From IMG/VR virus record IMGVR_UViG_3300032223_002295, positions 1 to 48,389 of that record: a stretch of 48,389 bases of DNA; one strand, given 5' to 3'. A program made the position numbers and the translations under genes. Shown piece by piece: positions 9,839 to 18,713 of this stretch. Positions within the stretch are counted from its first letter, which is position 1; every line of letters begins with the position of its first letter. The stretch is from a virus. The notes under the pieces were generated by a model. The model saw nothing but the letters and a program-made list of their open reading frames with translations, was not told the origin of the DNA and did no database searches.

Positions 9839-12800
9839 TTGGGAGCATATGTAAAAAAAGATGAGTATACTTGGTCACCAATAAAAAAGATTTATGTTAA
9901 AGTAAATCCAACAGGTTCAAGTGCTTGGAAATTAGTTCAAAGAATTTATACAAAAATTAATACTTCTGGCTGGGTTTTATTTTGGCCTAAAATTGGTCCT
10001 TATGCAACATATGTTCCTTCTTTTTCAACAGATAGCGGTAATGTTTATCCAGTAACTGATAACATAGCAAAAGGTTCAGATACTGTTTTTTATAGAAAGA
10101 TAGGACAATCTTTGTATGGACAAAATGCTGTTTGGAATGCAAACAACTATACAATTAGTGGATATAGTTGGCAATTAAAAGGATGGACGGCTTATAATGG
10201 TGGCACAGTAACAGATACTTTTGCTACAGGCACTACTTTTCCAAAATCAATATCATTGTCAACAAGTGGTTTTGATGGGTGGACAACAATATCTCAATGG
10301 GCTGGAAAATTTTTAACATTTTCAGTAACTGCAAATACTACAACTACAGGAGTAATAGGTTCTTCAGCATCAGATGATTTTCTTTCAGGGCTTGGATATA
10401 CACCAACAAAACTTGCTATTGTTCAAAATTCTCCATCTCCCAAAGGAGGTTCAACAAGTGGTGTTCAAGGAATAAAGCTCGGAGACACTATTTATTATTA
10501 TGGCACTTGGGATGGCAGAGAATTATATTGTCCCGATTGGAATAAAAGCTCTATATCTTTATATAAATCAACAACAGATTTTGGATCAAACTTTACACTT
10601 GCAAGTTTAATAAATGGGGGAGCAACTTTAGTAAAAACTGAATTAGCATATGCAGGACTTACAACATTTTCAGGAGACGGTACAACATTTAATACTGGCA
10701 CATCTTATACCACTACAACAGGAGATGAAAACTGTTATTTTTATTTTGTAGAAGCTCAACAAAATAGTGCAGATTTTCTTGGCAATAGTCCAGTATATCA
10801 ATATGCTAAAAGCAATCAAGTTTCAACTCCTCCACAAGTAGTTGTTGCACCAACGATCACCGCAACAACACCTTCAGGCTATGGCGGAAACCAAAATTCA
10901 TTTACAGTAGGCGGTACTGTAACATTTAATACTGGTCAATGGACCCCTACGCCTAGTGGAAGCTATGCTGTTTCTTGGTTAGGTTTGTGGGGAACTTCTT
11001 CATCTTTAAACATTTCAAACGGCTATCAAACAAACTTTAATCAAATGTATTTAACACTTAATTATTCAACTTTTTATAAAGAAGGTGCTTTTGATACTTC
11101 TCAAAATCAAAATCATAGTTTTACTATTCCTTCTTATTTTTATACAAGCTCAAATGGGGCGGGAGGGTCGTCTTCAGCAGGCAAATATATTAGCTTAGAA
11201 ACTATTACTAAAGTCGGATCAGGTCCAGCTTCTACTGCTTATTATAATACTCCAGTACAAATACACGATGTACCTTATGCATCAACTGTTAGTCTATCGT
11301 CCACTGGTCAAAATAAAGCAGATGTTACATTTCAGTCAACGGGGTCGTATTATTATCAACTTCAATATTCAGCAGATGGTTCAACTGGTTGGACAAATGT
11401 TGGATCAATTAAATATATATCTACTTTAAATTTAATTGGTTATACAATTTCATATACCAATCTTCCTAGTGGTTCTCAATATTATAGAGTGCTTTCATAT
11501 AATGATGACGGTGTTACAATAGCAGGCACTTCAACTACATTTAATTCTACACCGCCACCAGCAAATGTAACTTTTTATTATTACCCTTCCGATACATACA
11601 ATAGCAAAAACACATACGGAACTCCTACTGTTGAAGCTGCAGTACACGTTACAGGAGATTCAACAACAACTTCTATTGCATATAATATATATAGAGCAAC
11701 CAGTGGAACTGGTATTGATGGATATGGTAATTATAATAGCTATGTTTTTTATGACAGTGGTACATTTACTTCAAACAATGGTTATGCAGGAGGGTACTAT
11801 TGGTTCCCAGAGAATGGTTATTACTTTATGGAAGCAACTCCATCAAATTCCAACGGAGCTGGAAATACCACAACATCAAATTCTTACGGCATATATGGCG
11901 TATCAAGAAACTGGGGTTATGCAGGAACTCCAGCAGACCCTACAGCAGGTTCAGCTGTAACAGCAACAAAAACTAGTTTAACTTGTAACTGGGTTCTTCC
12001 CACAAATATTAATACAGATAGCAGTGCTTCCATAACAAATAACGTTCACGGATCAAGTGCAAGCTATGAAGTTTGGTGGCAAGGTGTTCCAAATACAACC
12101 TCAGTACCTGGAGCAGGTTATACTGCAGACTATACTGGAATAAGTCCAACCTCAACTTCTTTAATAGACGATAACCATGGGATAAATCTAGGTGGCGGAG
12201 TTACAAGGTATTATTTTGTAAGATCTAGAAATGTTAATGGTGCAGGCAACTGGGTTTATTTAGGCGGAAACACAACATTGCTTTCAGATCAAACCGCACC
12301 AACATTGGGAACTTATACTTCAACAGGTGGTGGCTTTACTTTATCAATTACTAATTATGATTCTTCGGCAACTTATACTGTAAATATTGGAACAACAAAT
12401 AGTACTTCAACACCTACAGGATCAGTAAGTTCTTCAACTGTAACTGTTTCAAATATGTCCTCGGGAAGTTATTGTTATATAACTGTTACTGCCAGTAAAA
12501 CTGGTTATAACAATGCAACATCAAGCTCCACGTATGGTTATGCAGCAACTCTTTCTGCAGTTACATCTTTAAGTGCATCAACTACAGATTCAACTAAAAT
12601 TACTTTAACTTGGAGTGGAGGATCAGGCACAAATTATGACGTGGCTTATTCTAATAGTTCTACAAGTTCAGCATTAGGTGCAAATGGCTCAGGTTTTGTA
12701 GATTTTGCAAACGTTGGATCTTCTCCTTACGATGTAACTTCTTTAAGCGGTGCTTCTTATAGAGGTTCAGATCTTTACTCACGATGGTTTTGGATTAGAG

Positions 12801-14080
12801 CAAATGCTGGAACTAGCCATACAAGTTGGTATCCAGCATACAATAGTACAGGTATTAAAGGTTTCATGCCTTATTATCCACCACCTGCACCAACTTCTCC
12901 ACTTACTTCAGGTGTAACTGCAACTAATATAACATTTAGTTGGACAGATGGTGGTCATGATTCAACTCATGATCAAGCCACTTCTTATGATTATTATACA
13001 AGCACAAGTAGTACATCTCCAGATGGGTCAACAACGCCTACTGGAAATACAACATCAACTAGTAAAAGCTTTAGTTATACGGCATCTTCTACCCCAACAA
13101 AACAATATTTTTGGGTTAGAGGAAAAAACTTAGATTCAGTAGGAAACTGGACATCATCTGTTAATGCAACACCAACTGCACAATATACAATTGCATATGA
13201 TGGAAATTCAAATACTGGTGGATCAACAACTTCTACAACGGGAAATGGTTCCGTAACTCTTGCTTCAAATGGTTTTACACGCACAGGATATAGTTTTGAT
13301 AGTTGGAATACAAAATCAGATGCAAGTGGAGTTAAATATACAGCAGGGACATCTTATACTCTTTCAGCAGACATTACGTTATATGCAATTTGGACATTAA
13401 CTCCAACTTTAACCGCACCAACAAATTTTTCAGCAGGAAACCCTTCTCAAAGTGGAATAGGCTTATCTTGGACGGCGGGTACAAATGCAACAAAATATTA
13501 TATAGGTATGAGTAGTACAACAACCCAACCTGCAAAAAGTAGTTTTACTAATGTTGGAAATGTAACTTCATATAGATATACAGGTTTATCTGCAGGCACA
13601 AAGTATTATTTTTGGATTTATGATACAGACGGAACAAATGATTCTTCTATTGTTGGATCTACAAATGCAACAACAGCAGCTGCTCCAACATTAACAAATC
13701 CAAAATGGAATACAACAGCTCCTTCAAATTTTCAAAGAATTACGGGAACAACGCCATCTTTAAGATATGGTTTTGATAATGGAACTGTGTCACCCACGTC
13801 TGGTACTTATACAACTATGACCTTGGATAAAACTTATTTATACATATACACAAGTTCATCAGGATCAACTCTTTATGACAGTAATGGCCCAGGAGCTTTT
13901 GCATATACTACCACTACTTCTGGTTCTTTAGTTAATGGAACTGCAAGAAATTATGTAAAGGTGTATACAAATTCAACAACCCCAGCTTATACATCAAGTT
14001 CTGTATATGGTAGTATATACATATCTGCTAAAGATTATGAAGGCTCTGTTTGGCTAAGTACTACAACAGGAAGAATTTAG
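9839..14080 (+). CDS. Giant Fn3/InlB-repeat adhesin-like tail protein (1413 aa)
   Basis: The only sensible start is TTG, immediately after the upstream stop, with GGGTGGTG as ribosome site. The first 60 residues contain a doubled motif, 'IKKIYVKVNPTGSSAWK' then 'VQRIYTKINTSGW'. A series of Fn3-like modules follows, recognisable by repeated 'ITLTW/ISFSW' strands and 'SGTKYYFWI'-type strands. Around residues 1116-1185 lies a Flg_new/InlB B-repeat (Listeria-Bacteroides repeat), with the hallmark 'GYSFDSWNT' and 'ITLYAIW'. Tyrosine and threonine are very frequent. It is most likely a virion surface fibre that binds host envelope structures. No enzyme motif is seen. Confidence 0.6.
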   Translation: MGAYVKKDEYTWSPIKKIYVKVNPTGSSAWKLVQRIYTKINTSGWVLFWPKIGPYATYVPSFSTDSGNVYPVTDNIAKGSDTVFYRKIGQSLYGQNAVWNANNYTISGYSWQLKGWTAYNGGTVTDTFATGTTFPKSISLSTSGFDGWTTISQWAGKFLTFSVTANTTTTGVIGSSASDDFLSGLGYTPTKLAIVQNSPSPKGGSTSGVQGIKLGDTIYYYGTWDGRELYCPDWNKSSISLYKSTTDFGSNFTLASLINGGATLVKTELAYAGLTTFSGDGTTFNTGTSYTTTTGDENCYFYFVEAQQNSADFLGNSPVYQYAKSNQVSTPPQVVVAPTITATTPSGYGGNQNSFTVGGTVTFNTGQWTPTPSGSYAVSWLGLWGTSSSLNISNGYQTNFNQMYLTLNYSTFYKEGAFDTSQNQNHSFTIPSYFYTSSNGAGGSSSAGKYISLETITKVGSGPASTAYYNTPVQIHDVPYASTVSLSSTGQNKADVTFQSTGSYYYQLQYSADGSTGWTNVGSIKYISTLNLIGYTISYTNLPSGSQYYRVLSYNDDGVTIAGTSTTFNSTPPPANVTFYYYPSDTYNSKNTYGTPTVEAAVHVTGDSTTTSIAYNIYRATSGTGIDGYGNYNSYVFYDSGTFTSNNGYAGGYYWFPENGYYFMEATPSNSNGAGNTTTSNSYGIYGVSRNWGYAGTPADPTAGSAVTATKTSLTCNWVLPTNINTDSSASITNNVHGSSASYEVWWQGVPNTTSVPGAGYTADYTGISPTSTSLIDDNHGINLGGGVTRYYFVRSRNVNGAGNWVYLGGNTTLLSDQTAPTLGTYTSTGGGFTLSITNYDSSATYTVNIGTTNSTSTPTGSVSSSTVTVSNMSSGSYCYITVTASKTGYNNATSSSTYGYAATLSAVTSLSASTTDSTKITLTWSGGSGTNYDVAYSNSSTSSALGANGSGFVDFANVGSSPYDVTSLSGASYRGSDLYSRWFWIRANAGTSHTSWYPAYNSTGIKGFMPYYPPPAPTSPLTSGVTATNITFSWTDGGHDSTHDQATSYDYYTSTSSTSPDGSTTPTGNTTSTSKSFSYTASSTPTKQYFWVRGKNLDSVGNWTSSVNATPTAQYTIAYDGNSNTGGSTTSTTGNGSVTLASNGFTRTGYSFDSWNTKSDASGVKYTAGTSYTLSADITLYAIWTLTPTLTAPTNFSAGNPSQSGIGLSWTAGTNATKYYIGMSSTTTQPAKSSFTNVGNVTSYRYTGLSAGTKYYFWIYDTDGTNDSSIVGSTNATTAAAPTLTNPKWNTTAPSNFQRITGTTPSLRYGFDNGTVSPTSGTYTTMTLDKTYLYIYTSSSGSTLYDSNGPGAFAYTTTTSGSLVNGTARNYVKVYTNSTTPAYTSSSVYGSIYISAKDYEGSVWLSTTTGRI

Positions 14081-14090
14081 AAAGGAAATT

Positions 14091-14387
14091 ATGGGAGTAT
14101 TTGTAATTCATAATATAAAAGCCACATCAGGCCCTGATATATTAAATGAAGAAAGATTTCACATTGTAAATGATAGATTAGGTGAACTAGCATCTCAAAG
14201 AGAAAAAATGCTAAATGAATTAATTAATGATATAGGTATTGAAAATTTTGAATCATCAAATTTTGATGTTTCTAGATTAGAGCCTATCAATGAAGTAGAA
14301 AGGATTATGGGGGCTTTAATGCATGAATTTGAGAGGTTGATAAAAGCAATAAACCCTGATATAATAGAACAGGAGGAAAACATATGA
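14091..14387 (+). CDS. Hypothetical protein (98 aa)
   Basis: A GAAAGGAAA ribosome site precedes the ATG and the gene ends in an ATGA overlap with the next gene. The protein is largely helical and acidic, with a central stretch suited to a coiled coil. No family is recognised. Position directly after the fibre genes suggests a small tail-associated or fibre-assembly protein, but this is only context. Confidence 0.55.
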   Translation: MGVFVIHNIKATSGPDILNEERFHIVNDRLGELASQREKMLNELINDIGIENFESSNFDVSRLEPINEVERIMGALMHEFERLIKAINPDIIEQEENI

Positions 14388-14629
14388 CATTATCATTAAC
14401 ACCAGAAGAGAAGCTTCAAATTGCAGAACAACATTTAAGAAGCTTGCTTCTTTCAGAGTATAATAATTCGCTTAGCTTAATTGAAGCTAACGCCGTTTCT
14501 GTTAAAAATGAAGCAAATCTTACAGCCTTAAATACAGCATCAACAGAAATTGCATCTCAGAAAGCTGCTTTACAAAGAGAAATTGATTCTTTGAATGCAG
14601 AAATTACTCCAGCTACCCCTACTAAATAG
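14384..14629 (+). CDS. Small coiled-coil protein (81 aa)
   Basis: It starts in an ATGA overlap with a good AGGAGG ribosome site inside the upstream gene. The protein is almost entirely helical, with Leu/Ala heptad spacing from about residue 8 to 75 and a short Pro/Thr tail. A small trimeric or dimeric helical protein after fibre genes could be an assembly chaperone. Function is not recognised. Confidence 0.55.
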   Translation: MTLSLTPEEKLQIAEQHLRSLLLSEYNNSLSLIEANAVSVKNEANLTALNTASTEIASQKAALQREIDSLNAEITPATPTK

Positions 14630-14642
14630 AAATAGGATTTAA

Positions 14643-15266
14643 ATGGACAAATCTTTACTAGTACCAGGAATTGTGGTATATAAAAACGTATTGCCTAATT
14701 CCGCTGAACTTATTGAATTACTCGAAACCGCAGCATCCAAAGGATTGTTTGATTGGAGAAAAGGCGGGGTTGTACAAACAAATGATTCAGGAATGAAGTT
14801 TGATGTTACAGATGAAAAGGTAAGAGATGTTGATACATTTAATCTTCCTTATAGTAAATCTTTATTATCTTTTGACGGGGATCCATCAGAAGATTTTGAT
14901 TCTTTTGCCAAATTAATAAACAACTATATTTATCAATCTATTGAAGAAGTTATGGATGACTACAAAAAAGAATTTGGCATTGATGAATTTGATAATCAAG
15001 ATTCATATCAATTTTTAAAATATGGCAAAGGTCAATTCTTTAATAACCACATGGATGATTGCAGAACATATTTAAGAAGAATATCGTATTCTTTATATTT
15101 AAATGATGACTACACTGGCGGAGAAATTAATTTTCCTCGTTTTGGCATATCATATAAGCCAACAATACATGACATGGTAGTATTTCCCGCAAATTATGTT
15201 TATAACCACTCAGTTTCAATGGTTACAGAAGGAACTAGATATTGCATAGTTAGCTGGACTAATTAA
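14643..15266 (+). CDS. 2-oxoglutarate/Fe(II)-dependent oxygenase (prolyl-4-hydroxylase type)
   Basis: This 207-aa protein has the complete double-stranded beta-helix signature of the 2OG-Fe(II) oxygenase superfamily. The HxD pair is at H136/D138, the distal iron-binding His at H189 ('YNHSV') and the 2OG-binding Arg at R199 ('GTRYCIVSW'). Such enzymes hydroxylate amino-acid side chains, nucleobases or sugars using O2 and 2-oxoglutarate. The gene lies after the fibre genes and ends in a TAATG junction with a second oxygenase-like gene. A virion-protein substrate is plausible from position but unproven. Confidence 0.85.
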   Translation: MDKSLLVPGIVVYKNVLPNSAELIELLETAASKGLFDWRKGGVVQTNDSGMKFDVTDEKVRDVDTFNLPYSKSLLSFDGDPSEDFDSFAKLINNYIYQSIEEVMDDYKKEFGIDEFDNQDSYQFLKYGKGQFFNNHMDDCRTYLRRISYSLYLNDDYTGGEINFPRFGISYKPTIHDMVVFPANYVYNHSVSMVTEGTRYCIVSWTN

Positions 15267-15817
15267 TGATTCAATATTTTAATATACTTCCAGAAAATTT
15301 TGCAGATAGCCTTTATCAACTAGGTTTAGATATAGCAAGTCAAAAGTGCAATGAAAAATTTCAAATTCACACAAATTGGAGTTGGGATCCAGGGATCGTT
15401 GAAGAAAGTGCTCCAGTAATATGCATTAAGCTTGACGGAGAAAGACTTCAAATGGTACAATCTATACTTGAAGCAAAAGGTGTATATGATCCAGAAACGG
15501 ATCTTCCGCTTCAAGAAGCAGGCGGAGCTATGATTTATCTTTGGACAAATGGCTCATATATCCCATCACATAGCGATGGAGTTTATGCAAAAGCAATAAC
15601 CATTTATTTAAATAGAGATTGGTCTTTTAATGATGGCGGTATGTTTAACTGGTATGAAGAATCTCAAAACGAATGGAAATCAGTATTGCCTTCATTTAAT
15701 ATGGGTATGTTAAATGACACCCTACAATTACATGGGACTTCAGCTGTAACCACAAAAAATAAAATGAGAATTACATTACAAGTCTTTTATAGACTTAAAA
15801 AGGAAAAGGTTCAATAA
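15266..15817 (+). CDS. Second 2OG-Fe(II) oxygenase-like protein
   Basis: This 183-aa protein has its own set of candidate iron ligands, H102/D104 ('SHSDG') and H156 ('LHGTS'), plus R168 ('KMRITLQVFY') as the probable 2OG-carboxylate anchor. Spacing fits the small phage 2OG-Fe(II) oxygenases common in aquatic phages. It is not a close copy of the upstream enzyme, so the pair probably act on different substrates. It is coupled by TAATG on both sides. Confidence 0.75.
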   Translation: MIQYFNILPENFADSLYQLGLDIASQKCNEKFQIHTNWSWDPGIVEESAPVICIKLDGERLQMVQSILEAKGVYDPETDLPLQEAGGAMIYLWTNGSYIPSHSDGVYAKAITIYLNRDWSFNDGGMFNWYEESQNEWKSVLPSFNMGMLNDTLQLHGTSAVTTKNKMRITLQVFYRLKKEKVQ

Positions 15818-16005
15818 TGGATAGAGATGCAGAGTTAACAATTACAGCACTTCAACAAAGAATTGGCGAATTGGTTTCAAATTATGAAATGCAAATTGCT
15901 TTATTAAGAGTTGAAATAACAAAAATCATGGAGAAAGAGCAGGCTAAGGATGAATATTCTCAAAATCTTTCAGAAATCACAAGCCAAGCAGCCACACAAT
16001 CATAA
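15817..16005 (+). CDS. Small coiled-coil protein (62 aa)
   Basis: It begins in a TAATG junction after AAAAAGGAAAAGG. The protein is a single long amphipathic helix with leucine/isoleucine heptads (residues about 5-45) and a Ser/Gln tail. Its last 56 nt overlap the next gene's proposed start. No family is recognised. Confidence 0.5.
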   Translation: MDRDAELTITALQQRIGELVSNYEMQIALLRVEITKIMEKEQAKDEYSQNLSEITSQAATQS

Positions 16006-16348
16006 CCCTGTAGTCCCCAGTGGATTAATTGCTCATACTGAAAAAGGATATTTTTATATTAAAGGTAAAAAAAGATTTAAATTTGTTTCTGATAGAGCAA
16101 TGCAATCTTGGAATTTACCAGTTATTGAAACAAAAGAATTTACAATGGCAGGAATTGTTTCAAGTGGTACTTTAGGGTTTCGTGATGGAACTTTGGTTCA
16201 AGATATTTCAGATGGTAAAATATATCTTGTAAGCGATTCTAAACGCAGACACATTACAGATCCAGATGTTTTAGAATGGCTTGATAGTGAAATCGTTAAG
16301 ATTGGACAAAAAGAGCTTTTTGTTCATGATGAAGGAGAAAAGCTATAA
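15950..16348 (+). CDS. Hypothetical protein with a surface-protein 'DGTLV...RRHI' repeat motif
   Basis: This 132-aa frame starts inside the previous gene (56-nt overlap); no closer ATG would keep the conserved N-terminal half. The section 'RDGTLVQDISDGKIYLVSD' followed by 'KRRHITDP' matches a short beta repeat seen in many bacterial extracellular and actinophage structural proteins, of the form Gly-x-Leu-Val ... Val-Tyr-Leu-Ile ... Lys-Arg-x-Ile. No signal peptide is present. It may be a minor structural or host-surface-binding protein. The start is uncertain. Confidence 0.5.
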   Translation: MNILKIFQKSQAKQPHNHNPVVPSGLIAHTEKGYFYIKGKKRFKFVSDRAMQSWNLPVIETKEFTMAGIVSSGTLGFRDGTLVQDISDGKIYLVSDSKRRHITDPDVLEWLDSEIVKIGQKELFVHDEGEKL

Positions 16349-16349
16349 C

Positions 16350-16610
16350 ATGTACACGCCTATCAAATCTTGGACAAAGAGAGATAGGGTTGTCAGTAAA
16401 GAAGGTTATGTTTTGGTAAAAGTTCCAGAGCATCCAAAAAATTTTAAAGGCTGGTATTATGAACACCGCCTAGTAATTGAAAAACAATTAAATAGAATAA
16501 TTAATGATTGGGAAACAATCCATCATATTAATGAAGATAAGGTTGATAATAGATTAATCAATCTTTTTTTGTGTTCAAGAACAGAACATAATAAAGCACA
16601 CGTTGCTTGA
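16350..16610 (+). CDS. HNH endonuclease (homing-type, small)
   Basis: The ATG two nt after the upstream stop is preferred over an upstream in-frame start within the preceding gene; AAGGAG lies about 12 nt upstream. The 86-aa product has the HNH core 'IHHINEDKVDNRLINLFL' with the following 'TEHNKAH', giving the His-His, Asn and His ligands of the beta-beta-alpha metal fold. Free-standing HNH enzymes in phages are mostly homing endonucleases or packaging-associated nickases. The stop codon overlaps the -35 box of the next promoter. Confidence 0.8.
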   Translation: MYTPIKSWTKRDRVVSKEGYVLVKVPEHPKNFKGWYYEHRLVIEKQLNRIINDWETIHHINEDKVDNRLINLFLCSRTEHNKAHVA

Positions 16611-16636
16611 CAAAAAACAATACTATACGCTACAAT
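16607..16636 (+). promoter_or_regulatory. Sigma70-type promoter TTGACA-18-TACAAT
   Basis: A perfect -35 (16607-16612) and a -10 TACAAT (16631-16636) are separated by 18 nt. The -35 overlaps the HNH gene stop codon. Predicted start near 16643 gives a short leader of about 19 nt to the metallophosphoesterase ATG, with GGATT as ribosome site. Confidence 0.75.
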
Positions 16637-16661
16637 TAACTAAACCTAGAAAAAGGATTAT

Positions 16662-17465
16662 ATGACTAACGACTTAAAGTGGATGCTATCATCTGATCAG
16701 CAATTCCCTTATCAAGATGATAAAGCTATTGAACTTTGGTTCAAGGTTATGAAATGGTTTAAACCAGATGTTGTTGACTATCTTGGCGATACAGATGACC
16801 AAGCATGCTACAGCAAATATACAGAAGGTCGCTCTGCAGAATTTTTGCAGTTACATAAAGACGACAGCAAAGATCTTATTGTTCCTATGATGAGACATGA
16901 AGCAAAGGGTGCAAGAGATTTTTATGCCAAGACCCGTGAGATGCTTCCAGATGCACAATTATTTTCAGCATTGGGAAATCACGATATTAGAATTTTTGAT
17001 TACATTGACAAGAAGCTTCCAGATTATGCTAAAGACATTACGCCAGAATCCCTGTGGTCTTTAGATTCTTTGGGATATGATTATATTTATTACAATGAAT
17101 TACCTAAGCATCGCTTTGGTGACATTCACGTTCATCACGGTCTTTCAATTGCTGACACAGGTGCAGTAAGAAAAGACATAGATGATTTGCAGATCTCTCT
17201 TATTAGAGGTCACTCACATAGAATTGCCTCACACTTCCAAACATACGAGTTGCCATTGGCGACGGGCGGAAGAACAATCCGTGGATACGAGATTGGTCAT
17301 ATGTGTGATGAAAAGAGTTCGGGCATGAAGTATACCCAGAACCACAATTGGCAAAAAGGTTTCGCAATCGCACACATTGAGAATGGTCAACATCCTCACG
17401 TACAGATTGTGGAAATTTCCCCAGAATACACATGTTATGTGGACGGGAAATTATTTTCGGTATAA
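16662..17465 (+). CDS. Calcineurin-like metallophosphoesterase
   Basis: This 267-aa protein carries the metallophosphoesterase motifs in order: a degenerate first motif near D12, 'GDTDD' (42-46), 'GNHD' (105-108), 'VHHG' (157-160) and 'GHSHR' (183-187). They coordinate a two-metal centre that hydrolyses phosphomono- or diesters. The first motif lacks the usual DxH His. Phage members of this family are widespread with mostly unknown substrates. It is driven by its own promoter and precedes a holin-like gene. Confidence 0.8.
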   Translation: MTNDLKWMLSSDQQFPYQDDKAIELWFKVMKWFKPDVVDYLGDTDDQACYSKYTEGRSAEFLQLHKDDSKDLIVPMMRHEAKGARDFYAKTREMLPDAQLFSALGNHDIRIFDYIDKKLPDYAKDITPESLWSLDSLGYDYIYYNELPKHRFGDIHVHHGLSIADTGAVRKDIDDLQISLIRGHSHRIASHFQTYELPLATGGRTIRGYEIGHMCDEKSSGMKYTQNHNWQKGFAIAHIENGQHPHVQIVEISPEYTCYVDGKLFSV

Positions 17466-17466
17466 T
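17461..17466 (+). promoter_or_regulatory. Possible -10 box (TATAAT) before holin-like gene
   Basis: A perfect TATAAT overlaps the stop codon of the phosphoesterase gene, 67 nt before the holin-like ATG. No convincing -35 or TGN extension is seen. It is listed because isolated TATAAT boxes mark most other unit starts here. Confidence 0.35.
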
Positions 17467-17533
17467 GCAAAAATTATATGTAGAAAAAGGTTTCAAAACC
17501 TCGCATATACCCTTAACTAATAAGGAGAAAAAA

Positions 17534-17815
17534 ATGAAGATTAACCAAGCGTTAATTGAATCATACGTACGTAACTTGCTTGGTCAAGTTATTGCAGCAG
17601 CAACAATCGTGTCTTCAACAAGCCACGTATCACTAACAAGCTTTGGATCACACGAGTGGGGCCTAGTAGCCAACTCTTTGTGGGCATCGTTAGTTCCAGT
17701 TATCTTGCGTTTTGTTAACAAGAAAGATCCAGCATTTGGTCTTGTAGCAGAGCAAGCAACTGATGCTGTTTCATCAACTATTGCAAAGAAGACCGCAAAG
17801 AAGTCAGCTAAGTAA
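17534..17815 (+). CDS. Holin-like small membrane protein
   Basis: The ATG after TAAGGAGAAAAAA is chosen; an upstream in-frame start would add a non-hydrophobic extension. The 93-aa product has two hydrophobic segments (about residues 10-30 and 38-58), then 'KKDPAFG' and a Lys/Ala-rich cytoplasmic tail. That plan matches actinophage holins, in which two membrane helices are followed by 'KDPAFG'. Holins time lysis by permeabilising the membrane. No endolysin gene is recognised next to it, which is unusual. The leader has the 'ACTAAtAAGGAG' element found before other single genes here. Confidence 0.65.
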   Translation: MKINQALIESYVRNLLGQVIAAATIVSSTSHVSLTSFGSHEWGLVANSLWASLVPVILRFVNKKDPAFGLVAEQATDAVSSTIAKKTAKKSAK

Positions 17816-17836
17816 TAGTAAATAGAAAACTGAATA

Positions 17837-18022
17837 ATGCTTAATTGTAAAAAGTGCAAAGGACGAGTTTTTGTAGACAGGGTTTACTCCCTAAACCTTC
17901 GTGTCGAATTATTCTGTGCTTTGTGCGGTAAGAGATGGATGATCAGAAGAGAAAATAGGTTCGCATCATGGCTAGCAAAAAAAGAGGAATACCTTCAAAA
18001 CAGCTACGCTATTTCTTCCTGA
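17837..18022 (+). CDS. Small zinc-ribbon protein
   Basis: This 61-aa protein has two CxxC knuckles, 'CKKC' near the N-terminus (residues 4-7) and 'CALC' (about 28-31), typical of a zinc ribbon, followed by a basic helix. It overlaps the next DNA-binding gene by 55 nt, hinting at coupled expression. Role unknown; nucleic-acid or protein binding is likely. Confidence 0.6.
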   Translation: MLNCKKCKGRVFVDRVYSLNLRVELFCALCGKRWMIRRENRFASWLAKKEEYLQNSYAISS

Positions 18023-18483
18023 ACAATAAACTTCACAAAGTTTTAAGACGTTCTAGGGCAGAAGACTTATTGGTTGCTTGGGATTATCAATTGGGTAAGC
18101 GTGTTGCTTATAATTTAACAGATGTGAATAAAAATAAACAACATGCCTACCCAATCTCTGAAGTTGTAAAAATCATTGGAAAACATGAAGATACAATTAA
18201 AATGCATTTATACAAGGGAAACTTAAAGTATCCAGAACAATCTTATTCTTTAAATGGCAAAAGAACTCCAGGAAAATATTTTTGGAGTGAAGATAATATT
18301 AGGGAGATGCATGATTTTTTTAAAACAGTTCATAGGGGAAGACCTAGAAAAGATGGAGCAATTACTCCAGGCAATCTGCCAAGTAGAGCAGAGTTAGAAG
18401 CTATAATGAAACAAGAAAACATTTTATATGTTAAAAACAACGACGGGGAATTTGTCCCAGTTTGGAAACAACCCGAATGGTAG
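17968..18483 (+). CDS. Predicted DNA-binding protein (MerR/excisionase-like HTH)
   Basis: In this 171-aa protein residues about 58-110 ('PISEVVKIIGKHEDTI' then 'KYFWSEDNIREMHDFF') look like the winged helix-turn-helix of MerR/excisionase-type proteins. A following 'RGRPRKDG' resembles an AT-hook. It opens the replication module and could regulate it or help origin recognition. The helical assignment is by pattern; no exact family is claimed. It overlaps the upstream zinc-ribbon gene. Confidence 0.55.
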   Translation: MASKKRGIPSKQLRYFFLNNKLHKVLRRSRAEDLLVAWDYQLGKRVAYNLTDVNKNKQHAYPISEVVKIIGKHEDTIKMHLYKGNLKYPEQSYSLNGKRTPGKYFWSEDNIREMHDFFKTVHRGRPRKDGAITPGNLPSRAELEAIMKQENILYVKNNDGEFVPVWKQPEW

Positions 18484-18713
18484 AAAAGAAATTAAATAAA
18501 GAAGCAAGACAAACTCTTGATTCAGCATTGAAGGTTCTAGAATATGCAATGGAGCTGGCTGGACAAAAAGAGGATCTTGATGCTATGATAGCCATATCGG
18601 ATAGACTTATGATGTTATATCAACATTTGTCAGAAAATAATCCTAAGAAATTTAAACCAGGCTTTGCATTAGTTGAAAAGGAAGAAAAAGATGACGAACC
18701 AAACGAACGTTAA
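18477..18713 (+). CDS. Hypothetical helical protein (78 aa)
   Basis: The ATG overlapping the upstream stop (ATGGTAG) is preferred over an in-frame TTG 15 nt upstream. The protein is helical and acidic-basic mixed, with tetratricopeptide-like spacing but too short for a clear repeat. It has no recognised family and sits in the early replication operon. Confidence 0.55.
   Translation: MVEKKLNKEARQTLDSALKVLEYAMELAGQKEDLDAMIAISDRLMMLYQHLSENNPKKFKPGFALVEKEEKDDEPNER

Noticed and set aside
11631-11960. Overlapping + strand frame inside the 1413-aa gene
   Set aside because: Leu/Gln-rich low-complexity shadow of a real gene; no start signal.
16281-16349. Longer N-terminus for the HNH protein
   Set aside because: It would lie wholly within the preceding gene and precede a well-placed ATG with a ribosome site.
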